From NCBI GenBank assembly GCA_000507305.1, contig DF240995.1, forward strand, positions 28,151 to 92,150: DNA of 64,000 bases, given 5' to 3'. The translations under genes were made by a program, and so were the position numbers. Each line of letters starts with the position of its first letter. Positions within the stretch are counted from its first letter, which is position 1. Of this stretch, positions 38,878 to 49,149 are shown one piece after another. The DNA is from Breviolum minutum Mf 1.05b.01 (Eukaryota > Sar > Dinophyceae > Suessiales > Symbiodiniaceae). The notes beneath the pieces were generated by a model. It did no database searches and was not told the origin of the DNA. It saw only the letters and a list, made by a program, of their open reading frames with translations.

Positions 38878-39382
38878 ATTTAAAATTAAATGTATTGTAC
38901 TGTATGTTTTTGCAATTTATTAAAAAAGAGTCATTGTCATTGTTGTCTTATTATTGTACATTTATTTGTACATTTAAAAAAGTCATTGTCATGTCAGAAG
39001 TCAGAATTTAAGTTAATAATCTAGTGTCACATTAATCTGTTGTTACTTCAGATAATATAGACGATATCATCAAACCAATCCAACTTTTATCATCCAGTTC
39101 AAATGACAAAAACCGTAGTTGCAGGTACTGGTCGAAGATATATCAAAACATCATATCTGGAAATGCTGCATCTTTTGCAAGTGTGTACCCTTAACCTCGT
39201 ACTGTCTTGCTTTTTGGGCTCACCATTTGATGACAAATGAATTGAACAAGTTGTTGATCAAGAATGTCATACTTCATATGATAGCTTGAACTGCCAAAAC
39301 ATTCAAAGTATTTGCATCCAATCATTACAGTTTATAGCAGGGTTTGCCGTGTGAAGCGTGCACATTGACATAGCCTTCAAAG

Positions 39383-39450
39383 ATGAGAGAACCACCAATG
39401 AAGCGACTCTTGGCTGCAGCTGTGACAATCATCTTAAAAATCATGGCCAT
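39383..39450 (+). CDS. Possible first exon with hydrophobic N-terminus
   Basis: ATG at 39383: MREPPMKRLLAAAVTIILKI, ending GCCAT|gtaagg, a consensus donor. If real, the product begins with a leader or membrane anchor. Candidate continuation: after CTAAAG| at 39540, a Gln/Pro-rich frame (GPPQQSFQAFGAQSTSAAVE) is phase-compatible. No transcript evidence. Confidence 0.35.
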
Positions 39451-39677
39451 GTAAGGTATAGTGTCACAGGCAAATCATGCCAAGTCACATGTTTCAAACA
39501 CAAGACATCTCTCTTCAAGTGTCATCCATCAGGACTAAAGACAGGGAGGCCCACCCCAACAGTCTTTCCAAGCGTTTGGAGCCCAAAGCACTTCAGCTGC
39601 AGTTGAGCCCGGTCCACCCATTTCTAGGATTTCATTGGCTCACACAAGGTCATAATATAAAACAAATATCAACACAG

Positions 39678-39860
39678 CTGTTGCTTCCCTACCTCCAGTC
39701 ATGGCATTGGTTGCAGCCAAGGTATTTGGAGTTGGCTGGATTTCACACAGGCATTCGACTGCCATTGGAGGGCCCGTTCCTTGACATCATTAACTATTAA
39801 CTCACTAACTAAAACTAACAGGGCCGGGAGGACAAGTCTGGCGGTGGCAAAGGGGGCTAA
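39678..39860 (+). CDS. Small exon candidates
   Basis: AACACAG|CT opens VASLPPVMALVAAK with donor AAG|gtattt. Further on, ACTAACAG| opens GREDKSGGGKGG. Both are short and tentative, but the low-complexity Gly/Lys composition matches the following gene. Confidence 0.28.
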
Positions 39861-40213
39861 TGTGGGATTGTGAGTTTGTGATTTGTTGGGCTTCAAAGCC
39901 CCTGTAACATTATCATGAATGATATGCTGATATGATATGATTTGATATAATGTGTTGTTGCAGCCCATGATGCTCAAGAGGATGGCAGGCAATGTGTTTT
40001 GACAATTACCTAAATAAGCAAGATAAGGTTGATTTAACTTTCTCGCTCAAGTACACTCAAATCTAAATGTTCCAACTTACAAAGCTCAAAGTTACAAATT
40101 TTCTTCAAGCAAGCAGCTACATCATCCTCAGACTCAGGTAGCAAACATGCAGGAAAATCCAATTCCATTCATTTCATGTACTTGTTTCCTCGTCATCCTG
40201 TCATTGGGCCAAG

Positions 40214-40397
40214 TGATTCAGAAGCCACTGCCATGGCCACACGCCCCACAGAGTCTTACAGACCTATTCTGGGGCAGTATGTAGATGGAATCTGTGGAAA
40301 GGTTTTGGTCGTGGAGGTGAATGGTGAAATGCGGGAGGTCTGGGTGCACAGTGATGCTCCAAACTTCAAGCCTGTGGTCATGCCCGCATCCTCAAAG
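40214..40397 (+). CDS. Exon of a Pro/Lys-rich protein gene
   Basis: GGCCAAG|T opens DSEATAMATRPTESYRPILG, QYVDGICGKVLVVEVNGEMR, EVWVHSDAPNFKPVVMPAS and ends TCAAAG|gccag, a possible GC donor. An in-frame Met (MATRPTES) could also start the protein. A small beta-rich domain is likely. The short exon PLPDQEENLF follows at about 40505-40538 (donor TTTG|gtactc). Confidence 0.5.
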
Positions 40398-40896
40398 GCC
40401 AGTCTTATTTTCAGTTTTTTTCTCACCAGATCATTTTTTTTAGCATTTGCAAGTTTACAAGCAAGTAAGTTGTGGGTTTATTCACCAACATGTTGCATTC
40501 AAAGGTCCTTTACCAGATCAAGAGGAAAATTTGTTTGGTACTCTCACAGTGACTCTCACACAACTGACATTTTTTAGATATGATTTGATGATACAATATG
40601 TTCTGTCCTTTTTTTCAAAAAATAGTTTACTGCACTTGCACGATTTGTTTGCTCTATTGTCCTGACCATTTCAGTGTGCACTTCAACTTCAGTTCACAAT
40701 TTTGAATCGTCATAAGACTATGTTACAGCGCTTGTTAGTCAATCCAGATCATGGAATTGTCACAGTTGCAAAATTCATAGCCTAGCCATAGCCATCGTCA
40801 CAACTGTAGTCAGGGCAGCTATAGTTAACTTATATTCATCGTTTATTCTGACTCTTGACATTGTGTGAATTGATATTCATTGACAATTGATTTCAG

Positions 40897-42309
40897 TGTT
40901 TGTTTGACTGGTGTCAAGTAACATCGGTACCAATTGAAAAACCATATCTGCCCCAGGCTGAGCCAGCACAAAAACCAGCCGTAGATGGTTCCATTCCCAC
41001 TGCACCAGAAAAGAAAGAAGACAAAGAAGATCACAGGGGGCAGACGAAAGAGAAAGGCAAAGACGGCAAAGATAGAGAGAAAGAGAAGAAGGACGACAGG
41101 CCCGACAGGCCAAGGAGAAAGAGGTCAAGAGATGACGGGATTGTAAAGCCAGAGTTGGAGGCACCTGGTGCTGCGCCTCCAGCGCCTTCGGGACCTGCAG
41201 CACCTTGTGCACCTACACTGAGCAAAGCGGGGTACAGTGAGGGGAAAGGCGACCATGGTGCACCTCCAGTGCCTTGTCCACCTCCCTTCCGTCCAGAAGC
41301 TGGCCCTCCACATGCGGTGCCACCTCACATGCTGCCTCCACACATGATGTTTCCAATGATGTTTCCTCCAGGCATGATGGCACCAGCTCCCAACACCATG
41401 CCGACTATGGTAAGAGGCCCAGGCATGATGGCACCACCTCCCCGATTAGCAGGCACAAGCATGACGATGACACCACCTGCACCTGCCACCAGCCCAGGCC
41501 AACATCCCAAAGAAGAACCCACTGCACCCACAGAAGGTGATCCAGGATTGGCAGAAAGTGAACTCCCTGAAGAAAAACCTGAGATCAAGACAGAATCCAG
41601 GTCTCCAATGCAAGAACCTGGACCTGAGCCTGAACAAGATGTGGAAATGATCACGGAGGACCTTGACCCTGTGTCAGCAGGAACTTCCTCTAATGTGACA
41701 GGCTCAGGTGCGAAGCATGTGCCACGCCATGTGCCTTGCCCTGCTCACATGGATCGTAAGCCCAAGATTATGGCTATGCAACGGATGGCTCCACAGCCAA
41801 GGCCAAAGCAACATGGCCTTGCAAGGCCAAAAATGTTGTTGGGCAATCATCCTCCAGGGAGACATGTTGGGAGAATTCCACGCCCTATTCTCACGGCAGT
41901 CAGAAGGACACCAAAGCCGAAGCCAACACCACGGCCACCATGTTTCCCACCTCCTCTACCCCCGCCACCAGCTCCACCATCTCCACATCCAGAGTTTATC
42001 CCAGACGCGACGGAGGAGGAGAACCAAAACGAGAACGATGAGGATGACCTGGAGCTGATTACGGAGGAGGCTGAGTATGAGAAGAATGAGTACGGCCACG
42101 GCTACACGGATTACCACGAAGAAGAAAATGAGACTTGGGAGACAGACTGCAGCAAAGAAGACGATCAGACTTGGAACACAGACGACGATCAGACTTGGGG
42201 CGACTGGAAGGATCACAATGACAAGGCGAGCGACTACCACACAGCAGGCAACAGTATTAACTACCATGGCAGTGAATCCTGGAACAAGAAGCTTGGTGTG
42301 TATTGTTAA
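40897..42309 (+). CDS. Large exon: Lys/Glu-rich, Pro/Met-rich and acidic tail
   Basis: After GATTTCAG| the frame is open for 470 codons. In order: CLFDWCQVTSVPIEKPYLPQ, a charged block (KEDKEDHRGQTKEKGKDGKD), a Pro/Met/His block (PPHMLPPHMMFPMMFPPGMM), a Pro-rich block (PPCFPPPLPPPPAPPSP), then an acidic tail with a repeated D-D-Q-T-W motif, ending KKLGVYC. The last GCTTG|gtgtgt could be a donor. The layout recalls nuclear RNA-processing or scaffold proteins, but no folded domain is visible. Single long frame on a low-stop background, so coding is very likely. Confidence 0.65.
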   Translation, partial: CLFDWCQVTSVPIEKPYLPQAEPAQKPAVDGSIPTAPEKKEDKEDHRGQTKEKGKDGKDREKEKKDDRPDRPRRKRSRDDGIVKPELEAPGAAPPAPSGPAAPCAPTLSKAGYSEGKGDHGAPPVPCPPPFRPEAGPPHAVPPHMLPPHMMFPMMFPPGMMAPAPNTMPTMVRGPGMMAPPPRLAGTSMTMTPPAPATSPGQHPKEEPTAPTEGDPGLAESELPEEKPEIKTESRSPMQEPGPEPEQDVEMITEDLDPVSAGTSSNVTGSGAKHVPRHVPCPAHMDRKPKIMAMQRMAPQPRPKQHGLARPKMLLGNHPPGRHVGRIPRPILTAVRRTPKPKPTPRPPCFPPPLPPPPAPPSPHPEFIPDATEEENQNENDEDDLELITEEAEYEKNEYGHGYTDYHEEENETWETDCSKEDDQTWNTDDDQTWGDWKDHNDKASDYHTAGNSINYHGSESWNKKLGVYC

Positions 42310-43410
42310 GAAAAAATCGCATGAAGAAATCATTTTTTCCATCCTGAAGTCCAACTAGGAATCCACAAACATGAAAACATTTTTCCAACGATGAAGTGTA
42401 CCAATGCAGGCTAGATCATTGACTGAGAAGTTGCTTTGCTTTGACTTTGACTCTAAAGTAAACCAGCTAGAGTGGAATTAGTACCATTGTTCATTCATCG
42501 TCTCTAGTCAGTCTAGTCCATTACTCTGACTCAAATTGATGATACATTCACGTACAAGTATAAGTATAAGAATAAAGTCGTTTAATATACAATCATTTTT
42601 AACAATATAATATAATATAATATAATTTAAATTTAATCTTATGTTACAAATAATACAGAATCAGAAAAATAATAAAATATTATTACAAGTTTACAATCAT
42701 CCCATAATTTGATAGTTTCAGTATCATTAATATTGATAATAACATACTATTGACTCTTGGCTAAAAATTGACTGGCTATAGACTATAGGCTAGACTGTAA
42801 CTCCAGTTATCATTTCTTTATGCTTTGCATAGCCTAGACCAAGGCCTATGCACAACCATGACCATGCCACTAGAATCATAGACTGTAACTACAACTCCAA
42901 GTTATAGCTCGACTATTTGCCGTATTTGCCATTCAAAACTAAAAGTATGAACGTATTTCAGTATTTCCCCAATCATGTCATATCAGACTTTGTATGGAGT
43001 ATGGCAGCTACACACACACATGTTTTGTATTCCTGTTGCTACCACTATTTGCAGTCTCAACAGCTTTCATATTTCATCTTTTGGCTGGATAATCAGTGCA
43101 TTTTTCAGGACAGTACAGTTTAAAGTGAACTCTCATTGATCGATATGTTTGAGTTGAGCAATGGAACCTCCCCCAGCAGTGGTACAACCATGCACCTACC
43201 ATATCAATCACACCAACAACACCCAGTCTCATGGCTAGATCCAGTGTTGACACATCACATCATTACCTACCATCTTATATCTAAATCGTATCTCCTATCA
43301 TCTTAGTTTCCAATGATCTGACATGAGATGATATGATGTGATGATATGCTGATGATATGCTGTGTAAAGTTTAAGTGTAGCCCTGAAAGAAATTACCACG
43401 ATCAAATTGA
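42310..43410. other. Non-coding AT-rich stretch
   Basis: No convincing open frame. Contains (TAATA)n-like runs near 42600-42640 and 'gatatgatgtgatgatatgctgatgatatgc' near 43330. Probably intergenic or intron. Confidence 0.5.
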
Positions 43411-43424
43411 CTTGGCTTGGGGGA

Positions 43425-43590
43425 GCATGTGCCTGGTTGTCTTTGGGCTGCCTGCACAATCAAGGAAAGTTTCATGGCCGGCTCCAAAGAGCAGGCCAGT
43501 GCAGAATCATTCCGGCGAGTGGGTGCAGGAAAGCTGGACACGGAGTTCCTCATGGCGCTCACATCCCAGGGTGCCGAGGAGAAAAGATGA
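43425..43590 (+). CDS. Candidate exon
   Basis: TTGGGGGAG| continues HVPGCLWAACTIKESFMAGS, KEQASAESFRRVGAGKLDTE, FLMALTSQGAEEKR, TGA. CAG|ggtgcc and AG|gagaaa lie near the end. The other two plus frames are open as well. This one has the most protein-like composition. Confidence 0.42.
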
Positions 43591-43836
43591 GACATGGGAT
43601 GAATTGTGGGAAGAAGGCTGAGAGCAGTGATCCTGTGGAGAATGCCAAAGTTTAATTGCCTGCTGGATGGCACACTGACCAGGGAAATGTTCAATACAAA
43701 CACACTATGCTATCACTAAGAATAAGCAAGCAAGAACCAAGAAGAGTGATTCTTGAACCATTCCTTTTCACAGATCCAATCATGAGTTGTTGTACAACAA
43801 AGTCCTCATGGTAATTGCTAGCATTTCATTTGGCAG

Positions 43837-43955
43837 TGGAGCAACTGCAGTTAGCAGAGTTGGCCGGTGAGCCCGTTTTCATGGCGATGTTGGAGCGTGG
43901 CACTGCGCAACATCCGCTGTTCACAGTGACAGCGTTGGATCAGTGCAGTTTATGA
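43837..43955 (+). CDS. Candidate exon
   Basis: ATTTGGCAG|TG opens EQLQLAELAGEPVFMAMLER, GTAQHPLFTVTALDQCSL, TGA. Good acceptor and balanced composition. Donor unclear. The following 43956-45030 shows nothing else supportable on the plus strand. Confidence 0.48.
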
Positions 43956-45032
43956 AAAATAGGCCATTCTATGCTTCCACATCCGCTGGGAACTTGAGGA
44001 TATAGGCTTTGATGACTAATTAGGTCACTGTTACATGGCACCTTATCAAGAACAACTTTCACGATTATCTTAGCTTGTGCATTGCACATGGGTGATTTGC
44101 TTCACATCCAAATGAGTGATATCCCACTTTGCCTATGGTCAGATTTCTTGAATCTAGTCTGGCATATTGATTCAGTAGTAACGTGTGTGACTCTCAACAT
44201 GCACCTGAGGCACGTTTTAGTTAGCCCAAATGGGGGTATTGGGGAAAGATGTGGTCATTCCTTTTCGAAACCATCTTTTAAAGATAAAAACAACTATCAC
44301 AAATCACCATTGCCAACTGACTAGGGCAGGTTTCAACCATGTTTTTTCATGAATGTCTGCATTAGTTTGATGATTTCATTGGCTGTGACACTCAGAAAAA
44401 CTGCCCTAAATAGTGGTAATACTAATGCAGTGACCAGAATCGATATGATTTGATTTTGCATTCAGATCAGTCGTAACTCTTTGGTTCGTGATTGTATATT
44501 TTCAATTCAGTCTGTCTCTACTTGTAGTCTGTAGTCTTTCATATCATATCATATCACAACATTGACGATGATTGCATTGAGAACCTGGTTTGGAACATCG
44601 GTTTTTTATGAATCAGAATTAGTATATCTCCACCAGTATCAGTGTATCAGTATCAATATCAAGTATCAGTTATATTTTAATTTATAAATCAACATTTTCG
44701 TAATTATATTACCCACGATTTCCCAAATGATTTAGCAATTAGCAATTTTCAGAATGTCATGAATCAATTGGATAGGCACCAGTCTTTTCATGATGGTCCA
44801 CCTTGCAAAATTCATGTGTGCAACCTAGCACAGCCCAGTCAGCTCAAACTCATCCAAGGCTGAAGATCTGGGGTGGATGTGAAGGGGCAGGGACATTGGC
44901 CTACATTATGCTTCTTTGCTGCATTGGTTTCATATTCAGAAAAGCATTCAAGGGTACAATTTGGTACAATGCAATATGGTGAAACTAGGATTTCAACCCA
45001 AAGGGAGATACAGGTGTGCCAATATTGTGCTT

Positions 45033-45599
45033 TCACGACTTGATGCCTAATAAGTAAGTGCTGTTTCCAACAAACTCTTTGTTCGAAATTTTACTGTCAG
45101 GAGGGCCTTCACGAACGACACAGGGATTGAACATCGACTGCTTTTTTCCAGTGACAACGATGCAGCTTCCCAAGAATGGAATCGTGTGCACTTTGATTGT
45201 CCCTGGGCTTGCCTGTTTGTCATTGGTCCACTTGTCAGCCAATAACAACGTTGCAAAACAGTGCATTGCATAGCATACCAAGCTCAGACCAACCTTTGAG
45301 TTGGAATTCTCTTCAATCAATTCTTGTGGCCAACCAAAACTATCTATTCTGACATGTAGCTGAAGCTGTAGTTGTAATTGCCCACAAGGCTTGGAGATTC
45401 CAGTAATCATCCATATCATCACTTCAGGGGAGCACTTCTTCAGTGACATTTCTGGAGACAGCCGTGGCGGATATTGCCTTTCATGTGAGCGGTCACATAG
45501 CATGGACTCTGGAGACTGGGAGATGGGCGATGACACCGCTGCTTGGACAACTAGATGTGAGGATATGGAAGAAATGGCACCAAAACATAGCAAAGACAA
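45033..45599 (-). CDS. Minus-strand ORF of 188 codons
   Basis: Begins MSLLCFGAISSISSHLVVQA and ends SNKEFVGNSTYLLGIKS. An uninterrupted minus frame of this length is unusual in this part. Includes a (QL)n-like QLQLQLQLH stretch. No domain recognised. Two plus frames are partly open over it. Confidence 0.35.
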   Translation of the reverse strand: MSLLCFGAISSISSHLVVQAAVSSPISQSPESMLCDRSHERQYPPRLSPEMSLKKCSPEVMIWMITGISKPCGQLQLQLQLHVRIDSFGWPQELIEENSNSKVGLSLVCYAMHCFATLLLADKWTNDKQASPGTIKVHTIPFLGSCIVVTGKKQSMFNPCVVREGPPDSKISNKEFVGNSTYLLGIKS

Positions 45600-46245
45600 C
45601 TAGCAATCTGCGTCTCATGAAATGATGATATGACACATTGAGTGGTAGTGAATTGTTTGACATAGTGACATAGTGACATGATGTAGTGAGTAGAAACTAC
45701 AATTGGACTGTTGGCTATACAATATTGATTCCAAGAAAACCGTTTTAAAATTTCTCAGATTAAAATGTTTTCATCCTGGCCTCAGTCTCCAACCAAAGTC
45801 GGAATCAGTTTTGTGTTCAAAAAGATTTACAGTTACAAAGGCAACCTTTCTTTCATGTGTTTGCAGTAGCACATGCACATGAATTACCTGTTTCTATTTT
45901 CACTTCATGTCCTTTTCTTTGACATGTCATCACTGTCCATTCAAATCAAAGCAAAGTGTGATGAGACTCAGACTCAGTGTTGAGTTTTCTTTTGCGCCAC
46001 ACGTCACACAACCGTCTATAAAGCGCAATCACAATTTCAATCCAGAATTTGACACAAAAAACAAGTTTGTTTTTAAACGTCAGTTTGAGTTTTTAGAACA
46101 AAAGTACTTAAGCAACTGAGTAAAGTACTAGGTTACGGTTGCTGTAGGTCTGTTATTATGTCCTGAGCCATGTTGCCGGATCCTGGGATTTGCCTTCTAC
46201 TACTATTGACAATTGATGTCATCGTTTCCTCAACTCAACAACGGA

Positions 46246-46617
46246 CTATATATAGATTGTGGTGAATTGTTTTTGAATAGTCCATTTGTATTCTATTAGT
46301 CTGTTTGTAGTTTGTAGTGCTTTGAGTAATTGCCAAATCAAGCATTTCGCCCCCAAAATGATGAAGACTGTGAGATTGATCTTTGCATTCTTGCTTGTGC
46401 CTGCGTCCACTAAGGATTTGGCAGTGATGGGAATACCATGCCCATTGTTCAGTCGTTTGAACAACAAGACTCGTTCAAAAGATTGGAACCCTTGCCAGGA
46501 GTGCCTTGTTTGTGTTGTATAGTTGTATCCTAAGTAGATTGGCCACTGTGATTTGCACCCATGTGCAACATGTGCATGGTTTCCTGACTTACAAATCTTG
46601 CAGTTTGCTGATTTCAA
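46246..46617 (-). CDS. Minus-strand ORF of 123 codons, overlapping a small plus-strand secreted-protein candidate
   Basis: Minus: MKSANCKICKSGNHAHVAHG to KWTIQKQFTTIYI. Plus, from an ATG near 46358: MMKTVRLIFAFLLVPAST (signal-peptide-like), then a Cys-containing end NPCQECLVCVV, stop near 46521. At most one is likely to be real. Confidence 0.25.
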   Translation of the reverse strand: MKSANCKICKSGNHAHVAHGCKSQWPIYLGYNYTTQTRHSWQGFQSFERVLLFKRLNNGHGIPITAKSLVDAGTSKNAKINLTVFIILGAKCLIWQLLKALQTTNRLIEYKWTIQKQFTTIYI

Positions 46618-46707
46618 CCAAGTCCAAAGAGCTCAGTCATATTGCAGTGCTTGAAGACGTTAAGGGTTAGAAACCCAAAGGCATTTATCATCGAGGAGGC
46701 CAGGAGG

Positions 46708-46918
46708 TAATGTTGATGAAATCATGCTCAGTTTGGCTTCGTTTGCACATCAAACATCCCTCGGTGGACATTCTGAACCTTCTTCTTGGTGCATGTATTG
46801 CAGGTGGCCTCCCTCACTCAGCCTTGGACAAATCCAGTGGAATTTGGTGGCCAAACATACCAGGCAGGGTTGGACTGAATCATCTCATCGTGACCATGGT
46901 GGTAATCTGAACCAGACC
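46708..46918 (+). CDS. Candidate exon
   Basis: Frame EIMLSLASFAHQTSLGGHSE, PSSWCMYCRWPPSLSLGQIQ, WNLVAKHTRQGWTESSHRD, stop at 46922. Trp/Cys/His-rich like the downstream core at 49150. A second plus frame is open. Confidence 0.4.
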
Positions 46919-47444
46919 CGGTAGCATGAAATTGACTGTATATATACGTGGTGTGATGATAAGATTACTTAAATAATTTAATATGTAATTTATATTTACA
47001 TTACTGTTTACTGGTACTGGTACTTGTTAATTGCAAAAAAAACAGATTCGTATTCCAGTCATCTCGCCATTGTAAGTTGCAACCGGTTGCAACTAGTTGA
47101 AGAGTGGTTGTCCCCATGTTCCTAAAGTAAAGTGATGATATCTTGTCTTGTTTGATGTTCGACCTTCTTGTTGGAATGTTCTTTAAGCACATGGCCCTTG
47201 GCAACAAAGTGGGTTGTTGTTGTTCCTTCGGTTCTTCATTTAGGGTCTATGGTCTATGGTCCTGATTTTGATGACTTGTAGCAAAGATGAGAAGCCATGC
47301 AGTTTTCAGATCGGTTTTCATGTCATCCCCAAGTCTCGTTTACAAAAGTCATGTACAGTCACATTGATGACTTCTCGCTTCTCACATGTTTTGTTGCAGT
47401 TTCAATTTTTTCCTTAGCTCTAAACCATTGATTGATGTATGCAG

Positions 47445-47557
47445 ATACAACAGTTCATAAGCAAATGCTTCCATGCCATGCCAATGAAGCCAAGGGATTT
47501 TCCAAGATCATTGTCATGCACCAGCGCAGTTTCACATCATCCGAAGTCAAGATCCAA
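47445..47557 (+). CDS. Candidate exon
   Basis: GTATGCAG|AT opens TTVHKQMLPCHANEAKGFSK, IIVMHQRSFTSSEVKIQ, TGA. Good acceptor. CCGAA|gtcaag is a possible donor. Confidence 0.45.
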
Positions 47558-47805
47558 TGAATGGCAGTGGCAAAAAACACGCATTGTCCATACATTGCCA
47601 GTTTATGTTTTTGTGGCAGCATGGCCATAACAGATATAACAGTCTTATCCTGGCAGTGGCATTGGAACAAGTCCCATGTGCTGTGTATGAACATCAGTAA
47701 CATTAGCCTGTACTGGTACTGGTACTGATACTTATGCCTATCGCTTATTCACAGAAATCAGTGAATCAGTGACTATTCAGAAAATATTGAGCTGTTCCAA
47801 GAGCC

Positions 47806-48263
47806 ATGTCGTTCTTGCAGCTGGCTTCCTCTCCACGGTCTTTTGGGCCTAGACAAGATTCGTCAAGCAATCATACATCTTCTGAGGTGTCTTCATCTAG
47901 CAGCAGCTCTGACCAGTCTGGGTCATCATCAGGAGCAAGTTGTGACAAGGAAGAACTTCAAAGACTCAAGAGAAGGGCACGCACAGAAAAGGCACGTGCA
48001 CAGGCACTGCAGAATCGCATCAGAAGGAAGCTGACGAAAGAAAACCCGGAGCTTTTGGAAGACACTCACCCTGCAGAGGAGTACCGACCATTTCTGAAGC
48101 CACAGTCAAAACTGACAGAACATGGCTACAAAGGACTAGAGCGCAGAAGACGTCTTCGCTTGCTATGGTCTTGGTTTTCAGCATTCATTGGTCACATCAT
48201 TGCATTCCTGGAGAAGTTCCAATTTGGAAGCTTGTTTGCATCTGAAGGTCGAGTCAAAAGGCA
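47806..48263 (+). CDS. Ser-rich, basic exon, probable N-terminal part of the large gene
   Basis: ATG at 47806 or acceptor TTCTTGCAG| at 47819. It encodes a Ser-rich run (SSEVSSSSSSSDQSGSSSGA), a basic coiled-coil-like region (RLKRRARTEKARAQALQNRI), then ERRRRLRLLWSWFSAFIGHI, a Trp/Phe-rich hydrophobic segment, and FLEKFQFGSLFASEGR. GAAG|gtcgag is the likely donor. It lies 0.9 kb before the long core exon on the same strand and is inferred to belong with it. Confidence 0.58.
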
Positions 48264-48299
48264 TTTAACTTATCTACAAACTTATTGATATATATTATA

Positions 48300-49140
48300 T
48301 TATATATATTTGTTTCTAATTTATTGTCATATTATTCATATTTTATTGATTTATTGATATTTTTTGAAAATTATTTGATGTTTGTTTCATCATATCATTC
48401 CAACTACTTCATTGTTCAAAACTGTAGTAATTTTGGTTTTGTGATCCGTTTTATTTGATTGGTCGGGAGGGATATATATATGTATATATTTTTTTTTTAT
48501 TTTTTATTATATTTATTTATACCTTTAATATTTNGTTTTACTACAATACAATACGATGTGATAGAATATAAAAAGGAGTCTTCTACAAACCAACATCACA
48601 TCCTTTTTTAGTCATCTCATTTTTTGTAATAAAATCGATTGTATAGAGAAGATCACTCATTGATGTTAATTATGTTAATGTTGCATGTGGGAACTGCAAT
48701 TTGAGTCTGACATCCATGTTGCTCTCCTTTTGCAAGTCTGGCTTGGTGGGATTCGCATTGCTTGTTAAATTGTTGATAGATTTCAATTATTTTCTATTGG
48801 CTTTCATTTTGGTTTGATTTGTAGTATTGAAACAGTCATCTTTTTGTTGCTGTTCTATATGACTCTGTCATATCAAATCCTTTATACAAATAAATTTGTG
48901 CATCGCATGGATAATTAGCTCCAAAGAATAGTGTTGTGCAAATATATGAATGTGGTGTGTTTATTTTGTTTATCTTTATTTTGTTTGTCGAAGTTTTTTT
49001 TACTTCTGCACACAGAATGTACATACATTTTGGTGGGAAGAGCTGTGAGTAGACAGGAGACACATTCAATTTCATCTCTTTTATCAATGTTTGGAGCCTT
49101 CATGATTCATGATGCTAGAATTTGTTCCAGCCTACCTTGC
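48300..49140. other. AT-rich intron-like stretch with an N
   Basis: TA-dinucleotide and T-rich runs, one unresolved base at 48534. No supportable frame. Ends in a pyrimidine tract before the acceptor at 49149. Confidence 0.5.
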
Positions 49141-49149
49141 TGTTTTCAG

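Noticed and set aside
41274-42358. Several ORFs of 60-130 codons on both strands over the Pro/Lys-rich exon
   Set aside because: Shadows of the single long plus frame in low-complexity sequence.
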